A DNA stretch of 64,000 nt, from contig OX336395.1 of NCBI GenBank assembly GCA_946902985.2, positions 293,069,065 through 293,133,064 on the forward strand, in the 5' to 3' direction. A model generated the notes under the pieces. The model did not search any database. It saw nothing but the letters and a program-made list of their open reading frames with translations, and was not told where the DNA came from. This document shows positions 30,691 to 42,490 of the stretch, one piece after another (position 1 is the stretch's first letter; the number at the start of each line of letters is the position of its first letter). Origin of the DNA: Meconema thalassinum (Eukaryota; Arthropoda; Insecta; Orthoptera; Tettigoniidae). The position numbers and the translations under genes are program-made.

Positions 30691-33600
30691 CTGCCTTGTA
30701 GTTTGGAGTTGGTTCTTCAAAGGCTAAGGGAAGAAACCCTGACAGAAAATCAGCCTGGTGCCTCAGGCCTAAGGTGGCAGTCCCTCCAAGGCACTCGGAG
30801 GCAGTGGGTTAATCACTCGCTCCTCTTAAATAAACTGATTACTGAAACTGAAGCGAAATTACAAAACCGGACGGATAACCTGATGACGACTTTTGGCATG
30901 AAAAGGACTACGAAAATCGGTTTCTGGAATGTGAGGACCTTGATGGAGAAAACCAGACTGAAACAAGTGACACGCGAGATGAAGAACTATGGGCTGGATA
31001 TCCTAGGATTGAGTGAGGTGAGGTGGCCAGGATTTGGTGAAATACAGAAAACAGATGGAATTACATTTCTCTATTCTGGGGGCGATGAGGAAGAACACAG
31101 GGATGGAGTGGGGTTGCTGCTCAACAGAAATGCAAAGAGGAGCCTTAAGGAGTGGAAGCCAATTTCTAGCAGGCTCATGTTTGCTAGGTTCAAGACAAAG
31201 ATCAGGAATGTGATCATCATCCAATGCTATGCGCCTACAGAACAATCGGAGCCAGAGAAGAAGGAAGAATCCTACCAAATGCTGCGAGACGTCACAAGAC
31301 AAACAAGTAAGAAGGACATTCTCATTGTTATGGGAGACTTCAACGCGAAGGTGGGCTCAAACAATAAGGGGTTGGAGCAGATCATGGGTAAACATGGCCT
31401 TGGTGAGATGAATGACAATGGGGAGAAATTTACGGAATATTGCGCCAGTCAGGATTTGGTGATGGGTGGCACGGTATTTCCTCATAGGCGGTGCCACAAG
31501 GTCACCTGGGTGTTTCCTGATCAAGTCACAGAAAATCAAATTGATCACATCGCGGTGAGCAGGAGGTTCAGAAGAAGCTTGGAAGATGTTAGGAACAAGA
31601 GAGGAGCGGATGTCGCTAGTGACCATCATCTTATGGTTGCCAACTTCCGCATGAAGATCGTGGCAGTCCGCCGAAAGTTTATCACTCGGCACAACAAGTT
31701 TGATGTGGGCAAGCTTAAGAACCAGCAGAGATTGGACCAATTTAAACTGGAGCTCAGAAATAAATTCCAGGTGTTGGACTCCGAGACAGAGAAGGATGTG
31801 GGGACTGTGTGGAACGAGGTAAAGAATATCTTCCTGGAAACCAGTGAGATGCAGCTCGGGTACAAGAACTACCTGCGGAAAGAATGGATATCCGATCAGA
31901 CCTGGGACAAGATAAATTATAGAAAGGAGATTAAGGCCAAGCTCAACACCTGCAAGACTAGGCAGCAGAAGGCTCTCACACAAGCAGAGTATTCAACAGC
32001 AAACAGGGAGGTAAAGAGGAGTGTGCGGAAGGATCATAGGAGGTGGATTGATGAGCAGGCGGTGAAAGCAGAAGAAGCGTCAAGAAGGGGGGACGTTAAG
32101 GAGCTCTATGGCATCACAAAGATGCTTTCGAAGAAAGGTTTTAATAAAACTAGGCCTGTGAAGAGCAAGACGGGCGAGATCCTCACGACGTGTGAACAGC
32201 AGCTGACTAGATGGAGAGAACACTTTGCGGAGGTTCTTAATAGAGATAGAGGACCAGAAAGTAAGCAGCGAGGAGGAGATTAAGAGGAAGCAGAAAGTGA
32301 CCCGGACATCAGCCTCGACTCCCCAACTCGGGGCGAAATACGGACAGCGTTGAAGCAGATGAAGTGCGGGAAGGCACCAGGTCTGGATGATATCCCAGCG
32401 GAAGTATTGAAAGCAGACCTGGATATCACGATCAATCTGCTGCACCCGCTGTTGGAGAAGATCTGGAAGGAGGAGAAAATACCAACCGACTGGAAGAAGG
32501 GGTTGATCGTCAAGTTACCGAAGAAAGGGGACACCACAAACTGTAACAACTGGAGGGGAATCACCTTGCTGTCCATTCCGAGCAAAGTACTGGCGAGAGT
32601 CATCCTGAATCGTATAAAAGACTGCGTAGAAAAAAGGCTTTGGAAGGAACAGGCTGGATTTCGACAACATCGCAGCTGTGTGGATCTCATCAACACCCTC
32701 CGAATCATCCTGGAGCAGAGTGTGGAGTGGCGGAATACCCTTTACCTCACATTTGTTGACCTCGAGAAAGCTTTTGACTCCGTAAATCAAAGAATCATGT
32801 GGAAGACCCTCGAGGAATATAAAATTCCAACAAAGATCATCAGAATCATGGAAGAGATGTACGAAGGGTATGAGTGCCAGGTTCTACACGAAGGCAAATT
32901 AACAGAAAAGATAAAGGTCAGTTCCGGAGTGAGACAGGGGTGTGTCCTTTCCCCCACTCTGTTCCTGTTGGTCCTGGATAGTGTGATGAAGAAGGTAATG
33001 GGAGGACGGAAGAGGGGTATTCAATGGGGTATAAATGACAGGCTTGAAGATCTGGATTTCGCGGACGACATTTGTCTTATGGCACAACGGTACCGAGACA
33101 TAGAAGATAAGCTGGGGAGGTTGCAGAGAGAAGCAGAATGTGCAGGACTGATGATTAACACCAACAAGACCAAAGAGATGAGGATAAATTCTGACATCAC
33201 GACTAGTTTGACAGTCAACGGAAAGGAAATTGAGCGAGTTGAGTCCTTCCTCTACCTTGGAAGTATAGTCACAAATGATGGGGGAGCAGAGGAAGATGTT
33301 CGAAGACGTATCAGGAAGGCAAATGGTGCCTTTGTCCAGCTCTACCCCATCTGGAGAAATAGAAACATTTCCAGGAAGACCAAGCTCCGCCTTTTCAATA
33401 GCAACGTAAAGTCGATTCTTCTCTATGGCTGTGAAACATGGAAAGTCACAAAACCGATCAACAACCAGCTACAGGTGTTCATTAACAGATGTCTGCGTCG
33501 CATCATGAATGTGAGGTGGCCGGACATAATCTCAAATGAAGATCTTTGGACCATCACCAATCAACAACCGATTAGCATCCAGATCAAGGAGAGGAAATGG

Positions 33601-33856
33601 CGCTGGATCGGTCACACACTAAGGAAGCCGGACGGAGCTGTTGAGAGGGCGGCGCTAGACTGGAATCCTCAAGGTGCCAGGAAGCGAGGTCGACCTAAGA
33701 AGACCTGGAAGAGGACGATCGAAAATGAAATTGCAGAGGTGGACAAGAACTGGAGTCAAGTGAAGAGAATAGCCAGGAACCGTACTGCGTGGAGAAATTT
33801 CGCCAAGGCCCTATGCTCCGGAAGGAGCGGCAGGAATTAAATATAAAAAAAATAAA
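30691..33856 (+). mobile_element. LINE D, nearly complete non-LTR element
   Basis: aatagttg at 30683-30690 and 33857-33864 flanks the element. The 8-bp duplication is short and the right copy abuts an A-rich tail, so the support is moderate. Unlike LINEs A-C the tail is A-rich, not (TGA)n. The first 60 bp share 'ctgccttgtag' and 'caaaggctaaggga.aaaccct' with the LINE B 5' UTR (18331-18395), although the proteins belong to a different lineage. Confidence 0.8.
30883..33840 (+). pseudogene. LINE D endonuclease-reverse transcriptase, one in-frame stop
   Basis: One frame runs from ATG 30883 to TAA 33838-33840, broken only by TAA at 32281-32283 between the endonuclease-linker and the RT. Endonuclease: KIGFWNVRTLME, SEVRWPG, QCYAPTEQ, VMGDFNAKVG, NQIDHIAV, ASDHHLMV; all catalytic positions look present. 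RT: KAPGLDDIPAEVLKAD, NWRGITLLS, FVDLEKAFDSV, SGVRQGCVLSPTLF, LDFADDICLMA (FADD intact). The C-terminus reads NRCLRRIMNVRWPD, then RKWRWIGHTLRKPDG and RKRGRPKKTWKR. This is the lineage whose endonuclease is often labelled craniofacial development protein 2-like. About 985 codons. If the stop were read through, or is a sequencing error, this would be the most intact LINE in the window. Confidence 0.9.
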
Positions 33857-34057
33857 AATAGTTGGAGATGACCACCATGGGAATATCATGACGTGGCCAG
33901 CTCATTGAGAGACGTACATATACTGGTAGGAATGTCGGAAAAGCCAGAGGGGAGAGATATCAAGGTGGCAGCCTGCAGAAGGAATTGCTTCCACTTCAGT
34001 GGAGCATCATTCAAACAATAAGCTAAGTTCATATTCCATTCCATTCACTAACAATCA

Positions 34058-34846
34058 ACTCTGAGATTTGCCGATGACATCGTCATCTTGGCTAACACGC
34101 CAGAGGATTTGAAAGAGTATTTGAATGGTATGGACTCCGTCTTGAGGAAAGAATTCATGATGAAAATTAATGAATGTAAAACAAAAATATTGGAATGCAG
34201 CCGAAAGAAATCAGAAACCCCTGTGGACATCAAATTGGCAGGTGAAAAGCTAAAGGAAGTAGAGACTTCTGTTACTTAGGAAGCAAAATAACCAGTGATG
34301 GACGAAGCAAAGAGGATATAAAAAGTAGGTTGGCTCAGGCAAGGAAAGCATTTCTACAGAAAAGGAATCTGTTGACATCGAATATAGATTTAGGTGTTAG
34401 GAAGTAATTTTTGAAGGCCTCTGTCTGGAGCGTGGCGCTCTATGGAAGTGAAACTTGGACTATTGGTGCAGCAGAAAAGAGGAGAATTGAAGCGTTTGAA
34501 ATGTGGTGTTACAGGAGAATGATGAAGATCTGATGGGTAGATAGGGTGACAAACGAAGAGGTATTAAGATGAGTGGGAGAGGAGAGATGTTTCTGGCGAC
34601 TGCTAATGAAGAGAAGAGATAGGTTGGTAGGACACATACTAAGACACCCAGGAATAGCAAGCTTTGTTATGGAAGGAAGGGTCGAGGACAAGAACTGTAG
34701 TGGTAGACCAAGGTTAGAATATGTTAAACAGATTGCCTCGGACGTAGGGTGTGATATCTATGTAGAGATGAAACGATTAGCTCAGGACAGGGAGGCATGG
34801 AGTGCTGCATCAAACCAGTCAAAAGACTGAAGACTCAAAAAACAAC
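34058..34846 (+). pseudogene. LINE E, 5'-truncated copy 2
   Basis: Close match to the last three quarters of the frame at 59226-60296: RFADDIVILAN, LRKEFMMKINECKTKILECS, YGSETWTIGAAEKRRIEAFEMW, LVGHILRHPGIAS, AQDREAW.AASNQSKD. It has a frameshift near 34265 and stops near 34408, 34533 and 34572. The 3' tail is AACAACAACAA, and aacaatca on both sides (34050-34057, 34847-34854) is the likely duplication. The upstream RT motifs are missing, so it was dead on arrival. Confidence 0.85.
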
Positions 34847-35034
34847 AACAATCACATACGAGTGTAAGTAGCAAATGTCGACAAGTTGCTCATGGTTATA
34901 ATAGCTGCTGATCTGATGATCGATACTGGTCATTAGGGTGGGCCGAAAAAACACTCTTTTTAATTTTGAAATTGTAATAGCGCGGAAAAGTTGCGAATTA
35001 TATAGATAGAAGAAAAGAAAAAAACATTATCGAA

Positions 35035-37320
35035 ATCGGTTGACGTCTTCCGGTCGCGCATAGGCCCTAAAGTTTGAAAAAATATGAAAAAAGTTTCATT
35101 TTTGTGATTATTTTTTAAATATTTGAATTAGATGTTTTCATAATGTAATAGCTTGTAGTGTCTTCAAATAGAGCCTAAAAACATTGTGTTTCAATTTGGT
35201 TTAAATCAGTTGATATCTTCCGGTCGCGCATAACCCCCAAAATGTGACAAAATATTGAAAATTTCACTTTTTCACGAGATTCTTTTTAAGTTACAGTATT
35301 TTTATTTTTAACAAAAGAACAATGCCATAGAAAACAGTACCTAAAAAGATAGTTATTCCTATGACATGATGGGTGACTGATAACAGTATCAACAGGCATG
35401 ATACTTTTCAACTTGCTCTATAATTAAAAAGCTGAAATATTTAAGTGACAGTATAGTTTTTAACAACAAGCTTACTTTTATAAAAAAGAGAAAACAGAGT
35501 TTTGAATAAATTGTCCATATTAGTTGAACCAGTTTATTTGTACTGTTCTCTATTTTGTAGCCGAAGGTACTTTGAAGACAGATTTGCTGGTGAAGTTTTT
35601 ATAAATCCATATTGAGATTCAGCTCCACCAACTTTTCCTGAGGCTTCCGTGACGAGTTTTACACAAAGTTCAACAGCCTGCGAGTGAACTGGGAATTGCT
35701 TGAAAGTAATGTTTCAGTCAGGGATTGAGTCACTGTTGATAGTGTTGATGTGCGATTTAGATCTCGTCGTCACTGATTTCTGCCAACAATGGGGGAGAAG
35801 ATCATTCACAGTCCATCCAGCTGATCATTTCTGAGTGATCTTGCGTATTGAAGTTTATTTTCGGTGACCTGAATGTTCTTACTGTTTTCCTTCTTGCATC
35901 GATCTACCTCACCTTCAGAATTCTTCGAAGTCCAAGCTCTCTTATGTGTGTCTTTTCATCTTGAGTCATGGCTAACACTAAGTGTTCTGGGTGGGCGAAG
36001 AAACCATTCCGTTCGATCACAGGGTCGACAACATCATGCAAAGGTTTTGACAAATACCTGGTAGATTGTATTGCTTGGTAAACAAGTTTCGGGCCGTCTG
36101 CAAAGTGTTTACTTGTTTTGATAGTAAACCACATTGGGATGTATGATTTCAATATAAACAAAACTAGTTCTTGAAGTTGAGGTGAGGAGCTTTCTTCACT
36201 TATGTACAATCTGAGAGTTCTATTTGCTTTGTCAACCACCTCGAATGTGATAAGTACAGCTAAATCTTCTTTACAGGTTCCTGATTTTATTGCCTTTGAA
36301 ATATCAAGTAGGTATTGCTGATCTTTGCTAAGCACGTTTCTGTCTATCTCTGGAAGTTAACCACCGGCAGTTTTTGGTAGCCAACTAACTTTTCACCGAT
36401 TGGTTGTTTAGAAGAATCACGCCCTGTTATCTTGCCATCCAGGTACTCAAACATGTGGCGGAATGGCAACTCATTGAAAAGGAGGAGGCAAATTGCCCAT
36501 TGTACAGGTTTCGTTAAATAAAGTTCAACTCGGCGAAGACCAGTTTTCCTACTTGTATTAACAGCAGTACCATCACATCCGATGACAATTAGATTTTCAA
36601 AAGAAATACCACGCTCTGACGGGTAAGAAATTTTACAGACTTGACAATATCTTCAGAGATTCCAGAATTTGGAGTAACGTGGCCAACGTAGAGTGAGCCG
36701 GGTTCTTGAATCAGCAAGTAATCCTCATCCTTAATAATTCTACGAAACCTTTTTGAATGAGCTTCCTCTATCACCAACGTGCCGTTACGTGATCCAGAAA
36801 ACATTGACCGAAATTGAGTTTTCTTTACCTCATTATTAGTTCGTGTGAAATAATACTACGGCTATTACATTTAAATACAAATTATTTATCAAATACCAAA
36901 AAATGCGTAAAAATGTAACTTTTTAATCATTTCGTCAGATGTTGGTGCTTATGCGCGACCGGAAGATATCAACTGATCTAAACCAAATTAAAACACAATG
37001 TTTTTAGGCTCAATTAGAAAACACTACATGCTATTACATTACGAAAACATCTAATTCAAAAATAAATTTAAAAAATCACAAAAATGAAGTTTTGTTTTCA
37101 TATTATGTCAAATTTTAGGGCCTATGCGCGACCGGAAGATGTCAACTGATCTAAACCAAATTAAAACACAATGTTTTTAGGCTCAATTTGAAGACTCTAC
37201 AAGCTATTACATTACGATAACATCTAATTCAAAAATTTTAAAAATAATTGCAATAATGAAGTTTTCTTCATATTTTGTCAAACTTTAGGGCCTTTGCACG
37301 ACCGGAAGATGTCAACTGAT
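35035..37320. repeat. Subterminal repeat units of the TAGGGTGG element
   Basis: 'cttccggtcgcgcata' occurs at about 35048 and 35219 near the left end. Its inverse 'tatgcgcgaccggaaga' occurs at about 36951, 37122 and (changed to 'ttgcacgaccggaag') 37292 near the right end. Each sits in a unit of about 171 bp that also holds 'aaaacattgtgtttcaattt' or its complement. That makes two units on the left and three on the right, facing each other: the arrangement expected for transposase-binding sites. Confidence 0.85.
35540..36840 (-). pseudogene. Uncharacterised transposon protein, broken
   Basis: Minus-strand reading across frames: MFSGSRNGTLVIEEAHSKRF, YVGHVTPNSGISEDIV, then ENLIVIGCDGTAVNTSRKTG, KPVQWAICLLLFNELPFRHM, GEKLVGYQKLPVV, then YISEESSSPQLQELVLFILKSY, PVIERNGFFAHPEHLVLAM, and at the end FKQFPVHSQAVELCVKLVTEASGKV. 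I remember this order from numerous uncharacterised, element-borne arthropod proteins (GCDGT.VNTG, LQW..CLLH.NELP.RH, P.H.QAVE...KLVTEAS). Frameshifts near 36628 and 36345 and stops near 36355 and 35705 disable it. No catalytic triad is assigned. The N-terminus seems short, bounded by the subterminal repeats. Confidence 0.65.
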
Positions 37321-38230
37321 TTCGATATTTTTTTTAAATTTTCTTTTATCTATATAATTTGCAACTTTTCCGCGCTATTACAACTTCAAAATATAAAAAT
37401 GAGCTTTTTCGGTCCACCCTACTGGTCATCCAAGTGCTATTAATCTCGTGTAAATGAATTTAAAATAGCCTTAAGATCCGATGATGTTTGCCTTACGAAT
37501 GAAACATAGAGTTTGTAGGACGTTTGGTACCATAAACGTGAGTACCAAAGCCCAGCTTTATTGCTATGCAGGCTCCATGCGACAGTTTTGTATAAAGCAC
37601 GTTGCATTTGTTCGTACACGAATGTACATAATCACGTCAAGTATGAACGAATTACATGAATGGCCTGCTCGGGATGTTTTAAATAACAATTACCATAGAT
37701 CCCGTTAATTGACCTTACTTCCTCGGACTTTTTCTCTTGGCGTTATCTGAAAGGTCGAGTGTGTTGTGGAAACCAACAACTCCGGACAACATGAAGGGGC
37801 GGATACGAAATGCTTGTGCCAGTATTGGCAGAGGCTTTTACAGACACAACAATCGTTCATTCACAGAGTTGGAACATTTGAATCGGTCATTTCAGAAACA
37901 GCATAAGTCATTTTTTGGCAAAATTGAGTTAGCAACATATTCGTATTCTATGCATGTAAATACATCGTTCTGTTCACAAACAACATAAGTCAGGCATGTT
38001 TATCATACATAGACAGCTACTCATTTTTAGCGTTCATTACAGAAACAGCATTAGTCACTGACTTATGTTGTTTCTGCATTGAACTGCGCGTTGGCAACAT
38101 TGCAGCTGTCAGGTCTGCAACTGTTTAGAACTGCGCTTTGGCAACACTGCATCTGCCTTGTCTGCAACTGTGTTGTTTCTTTGTTTCTCATTGTGTATTG
38201 TTTGTTGGGATTAGTGTTTTGTCTTCAATT

Positions 38231-40251
38231 ATGGAGGAACAAGAAGGACAAAAAGCTCTCCAAGATATTGTTACAGCAACAAGAAAACGTGGTGTACAAA
38301 ACAAAGAACTATATAAATCTGAAATCATAAAAAAGGTCGAGTTAAAGGAGAGGCCTACACATCTTGGAAAGGAATACAAGTTAACAAGTTGCAACCCGGA
38401 CCTGATTGCAAGTAAGTACCTAACGCTACCCTAGTGTATTTCAGGCAGTTCGATCCATTATATGTCAGTTTGATCATCAACCTAATCATATAAACATATA
38501 CTTGGGACGGTTAATAGGGTGTCCTATCCTAACTTACCATAAAAGTATTAACAATGGAAACTAATTTAGCTTATTGTTATAGGTGCCGCAGAAAGTGCTA
38601 TGCTAAAGTACCAGAGGGAGATCGACAGAGAATGTATGATAACTTTAGGAGGTTGGAATATAAAAATGAACAAGATAATTATTTGCAATCATTAATATCC
38701 ACAACAGAAGTAAAGCAAAGAAGAAGAAGAAAACCAGGTGACGAATCAAACAAACCTGACCGTGGAAATTGTTTCATCTATGAGGTATCAAAGCCTAAAG
38801 GAAAACATCAGGTATGTCTAAAGGCATTTGCGAACATTCATGCCATTACGCCTGGTCGTATCAGAAGATTAAATGAATTGTTGGTATCTGGGAAATCACC
38901 TAAAGACATGAGAGGAAAAGCTACTTCAGGGAATGTTACGCCAACAAATGTTGTAAATGCAATAACATCACACATTACATGTTATCCAGTAAAAATTGCT
39001 CGCTATAGCTCTAGAGAATTTCATTACCTTAATGAAAAATTGAATGTATTGGAGATGTACAACCTATTCAAGCAGTTACATCCAAACCTTGATGTTAAGT
39101 ACAAGTTTTACTTAAAGGTTTTTAAAGAAAACTTTACGTTGCATTTTGGGCGACCACAAGTCGACACTTGCTGCACTTGTGAAGCATTAGACGTGAAAAT
39201 AAAAAGCAAAGTTTTAAATGCCACTGCCAAACAAGTTCATGTGGCCGAAAAAATAGTGCATATGAGACGAGCTAAAACGTTTTTCACAAAAATCAAAGAA
39301 ATAACCACCACTGTTGCTAATGTGGAATCCATCGGAGCCATTTGCATAGATTTTATGCAAAACCTACAACTTCCACCCATACCGGTTCAAGAGACCTTTT
39401 ATCTCAGACAGTTAACTGTCAATGTCTTCTGTATTCATAACCTGAAAGACAATACGTCAGTGTTTTATCTTTACCATGAAGGCCAAGCTGGTACAGGCCC
39501 TAATGAAGTTTGCTCGTTCATTTTAGATTACATACAATCTTCGTTGAAAATTGTGGAACACCTTCATATATTTTCGGACGGATGATTTGGCCAAAATAAA
39601 AATCATTGTTTATTGCGGCTAATGAATGCCTTTGTTACTTCTAAGAAATTTCAAAGTGTGCAGCAATACTTTCCTGTGAGGGGTCACTCATTTTTACCTT
39701 GTGACCGTAACTTCGCCATGGTGAAAAGAAAGTTACGAAAATGTGATAGAGTGTTCACCCTGAAACAGTACGCAGAGTTGATTGTATCTTTATCTGCAAA
39801 ACAAAACTTTTTGGTTGTCCTTATGAAATTGGAGGACGTAATTGATGTCAGTAGGTGGTGGCCAAAGTTCATTAAGAAAGTGGTGTTGTCGGAAGAGACA
39901 CGTGGCAAAGCAATTCCAAAAGAACAAAAAGTGCGCTTGCAAGTCTCGAAGTTCATGCTCTTCTCTCACCATGCTAGTGCTCCATTCGTTATAACAGCCA
40001 GGACCTACATTGACGGTTTACTGGTTCACACATTTAATGTGCGAAACCCTACTCCTGAACCGATGACCATGCCAATTGACATAGCCTACCCAAAAGGTTT
40101 TATACCAATACATTCTAATAAGATGGACGACCTGAAGAAGTTTCAGAAGTACATACCACAGGAGGAAGAGATCAAACGTTTTTATGATGCAGTCTATTCT
40201 TGGGAGACCATTAGTACAGAGGAAAATGAAGAAGTTGACATGGTGAACTAA
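38231..40251 (+). pseudogene. Transposase-like gene with one intron and one stop
   Basis: Exon 1 is 38231-38415 and exon 2 is 38583-40251, with a gtacct donor at 38416 and tatag acceptor ending at 38582. The join restores IASKCRRKCYAKV and opens about 617 codons. A CxxxC-type start (KCRRKC) and QVDTCCTCEALDVK suggest metal-binding clusters. A probable acidic catalytic segment is GAICIDFMQNLQLPP. The next, HLHIFSDG, is followed by TGA (39583-39585), then FGQNKNHCLLRLMNAF and RGHSFLPCDRNFAMVKRKLRKCD. Relatives I remember from insects have SDG(C).GQNKN...RGHSF.PCD.DF here, so the stop replaces a Cys codon by one base. Otherwise the frame is open to the end. I infer a DDE-type transposase; no superfamily name is claimed. 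Confidence 0.8.
38416..38582 (+). other. Intron of the transposase-like gene
   Basis: 167 bases with a GT start and AG end. The nearby gtaagt at 38412 would give the wrong frame, so the weaker gtacct donor four bases later is preferred because it alone joins the two frames. Confidence 0.6.
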
Positions 40252-40563
40252 AAGAAGTACTGATGTAACCAGGTTTTGTACCAATTGTGTGTATAATATA
40301 TATTATGTATATAAAAAAAGAGTTTTACTTTGAAAATCCACGTTCATTTTAGAAACAACACAAGTCAAGGTTCAAAAAGGGTTAAAATAGCCATGTTGTA
40401 AGAAAAATAAAAGTCTTTATAACTGACAACAATATCAAGAGTGACAGCATATACGTATTTCATATTTTTAAATAATTTCATTGCACATTTCTAGACACCA
40501 TACAGTTTTTTCCGAAAGTTGTTATTTTTGACTTATGCTGTTTCTGAAATGACCGATTCATTT

Positions 40564-41104
40564 ATTACGCTCAAGTCCGATGCATATGCAATTACTGGTA
40601 TTACGCTGTGTACCTACCTGTCATCAATGTTGCACTGTCTACACCAGAGACAGAACCATGTACTTATAAAATTGGTGTTCGAAATGTACTTTACTTTTGT
40701 ATCAGGAATAAGGAAACACAATAAAAATTTTTGGTTCCCATATAAAAAAGTGAGTCAGTCTGAAAGACTAGACTTTGTATCATTTTAAATGCTACAAATG
40801 CTGAAAAATGCTAGAAAGACTGGAGGCTTCTCGCCTAACATGTTAGACAATTAACTGCATAATACTTATCTTGCTTTATAATACTTTACCTTGTTTCAAA
40901 TTACTCGCGAACGGCAAGTGCAAACCAAGGGCAAAGCAAGATCAAGCCCGCGGAGGGAGATGGCTGGATGACGTGCCCCTTCCATCCAGTCTAAATACAC
41001 TTATAGTGGGCGTTGTATTGAAGATAGACATATGCTCTCGCGGACGTTTTCGTAGAACATTTCATGCTGACCAATTCTTACGCTCATAGTATATTGATAT
41101 GTTT
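40564..41104. other. No recognisable feature
   Basis: No coding or repeat signal is recognised. A 72-codon frame at 40871 has no domain. Confidence 0.4.
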
Positions 41105-41480
41105 AATGGTTTGCCCAGCGTAAGCTTAAGAAGCGCACGGACGTCAAGTTTATTTTCGACTTTTTCACTGAATATATAATTTTCAAAAGAAAAATATGTA
41201 TTGTCCGTTGAGCCATGATATATTTAAACACAAATTGTGCTAAATGTTCCGGCATAACTCAACAAAATGACAGTGTTTCGCCCTGGTGTGCAATTGGGCT
41301 CTTCAGTTGGTTAAAGCACACCTCACCAAGACACTGTCTAGTACACACTGGGAAGGCCATTGCAAGACGTATTTGATACATGTGTATCCACGTCACGAGC
41401 AAAGCCAGTGCACTATGGGAGTCGAAACTCCACTCCAAAGCAATTATAACCTTACCATAACGAATAGAATATAAAGTGTG
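41105..41480 (+). repeat. Dispersed foldback-family repeat
   Basis: 41105-41155 is the inverse of about 380-425. From about 41170 the text 'tgtattgtccgttgagccat', 'ttccggcataactcaac', 'gtttcgccc...gggctcttcagttggtt' and 'gtacacactgggaaggcc' matches 43862-44050 and, more distantly, 10620-10920. 'cataacgaatagaat' at 41459 is inverted at 43837-43852, so this site and the one near 43.9 kb may be the two ends of one large structure. Confidence 0.6.
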
Positions 41481-41854
41481 ATCTCTTCTCCCTCAATAGC
41501 ATGTAATGAATACGGATCGGGTTGGCTTTCGCCACTACGCAGCGCTACAGTCGACTTGAGATTGTTGATTTCCACATATGTTTATGTCTTTATGTACGAT
41601 ATATTAAGTATTTAATCGGTCGGAGTGTTTTGGTGGTGCTCTGTGCAAAAGTTTATTGATATACAAGTGCTTACACCATTACTTCATAGTACTAATACCT
41701 GAAATGCTATTGTAGGAAGCATTAACTGAAATGGAATTTAATTTCTTGTCGTGTGTTGACGTTATCTTCGTGTGTTAATTTTATTGTTATTTAATGTAAG
41801 TAAACAGCAGTTTAGCCCTTACATTTTCATGAGTGCTTAATGTGAGTAGTGAAG

Positions 41855-42172
41855 ATGCCTTGCTCTTTTGTACCAGTATGCAGCTCTAGCTATGGGGACT
41901 GTAAAGAGGTCAGACGGTTTTTCAAACCACCTAAAGATTAGGAACGTTTTATCAAGTGCAAAGGGGCCATACCAGGGAAGGATAGGGAACTTACTGAAAA
42001 GTCCTATATCTGTTATGCTCACTTTTCAGAAGATTTAATTGTTAAATTTGACAAATTTGCTATAGAAGGGAAGGAAGTATTACTTCTCCCAAGAACCAAC
42101 TGGCGATTGAAAGACTATTCTGTTCAACATATATTTCCTAATTTGCCTAAGTATTTGTCCAGTATGGTGTAA
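41855..42172 (+). pseudogene. THAP-domain protein, disabled
   Basis: From ATG 41855 the frame reads MPCSFVPVCSSSYGD, VRRFFKPPKD, a TAG at 41939-41941, then ERFIKCKGAIPGKDREL, SYICYAHFSED, LLPRTNWRLKDYSVQHIFPN and a TAA at 42170-42172. This is a THAP zinc-finger: two N-terminal Cys, the Cys-x2-His pair in CYAHF, and the Trp and the P..(I)F..(P) end. THAP domains bind DNA in P-element transposases and in cellular regulators. The single in-frame stop lies inside the finger. No transposase follows: the frame closes soon after, with AATAAA overlapping the stop. It may be an exon of a decayed P-like element or a retrocopy of a THAP gene. Confidence 0.75.
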
Positions 42173-42490
42173 ATAAAAATGCTCTTGATGCCATTAAAGA
42201 CTACTTCTGTGAAGAAAGGGATGAGAATAAAAAGACAATGAGTTAAAAAACATATATGTACCGTAATGCTGAAGAAGGCGTGATCAGTTTTAGACAATAG
42301 CCTACTCTATGAAGGGGTCATGACTATGCCTTCTATGTCTGTTTAATGTTAAGTTCTTCTGAAATGATGGTAGTTTACTGATTTTGGTGTTGTGGAGTGA
42401 AATTTATGGTTATTATTGAATTTTATAGTAATCTACGGTAAAGTTGAAAGTTGCGTTCGTACGGCTTTATTTTTCTGTGTTGCAAGTCTG

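Larger units (their letters stand above)
34934..37421 (-). mobile_element. TAGGGTGG-ended transposon with 8-bp duplication
   Basis: ctggtcat at 34926-34933 and 37422-37429 is a perfect 8-bp duplication. The ends TAGGGTGGGCCGAAAAA and TTTTTCGGTCCACCCTA pair with one mismatch, inside longer imperfect inverted regions of several hundred bp. The 2488-bp element carries a broken gene on the minus strand. Eight-bp duplications occur in hAT, P and Merlin groups; neither the protein remnant nor the ends let me choose. Confidence 0.88.
37880..40559 (+). mobile_element. Autonomous-type DNA transposon, uncharacterised superfamily
   Basis: Perfect 31-bp terminal inverted repeats (37880-37910 and 40529-40559; start GAATCGGTCATTTCAG) with attt on both sides (37876-37879 and 40560-40563), a likely 4-bp duplication. 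The 2680-bp element has one two-exon gene on the plus strand. The word 'cataagtca' with upstream 'gaaacaac/gaaacagc' recurs subterminally at about 37981-37992, 38041-38075 (as an inverted pair) and 40351-40367, besides both ends; these are probable transposase-binding sites. Confidence 0.88.
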
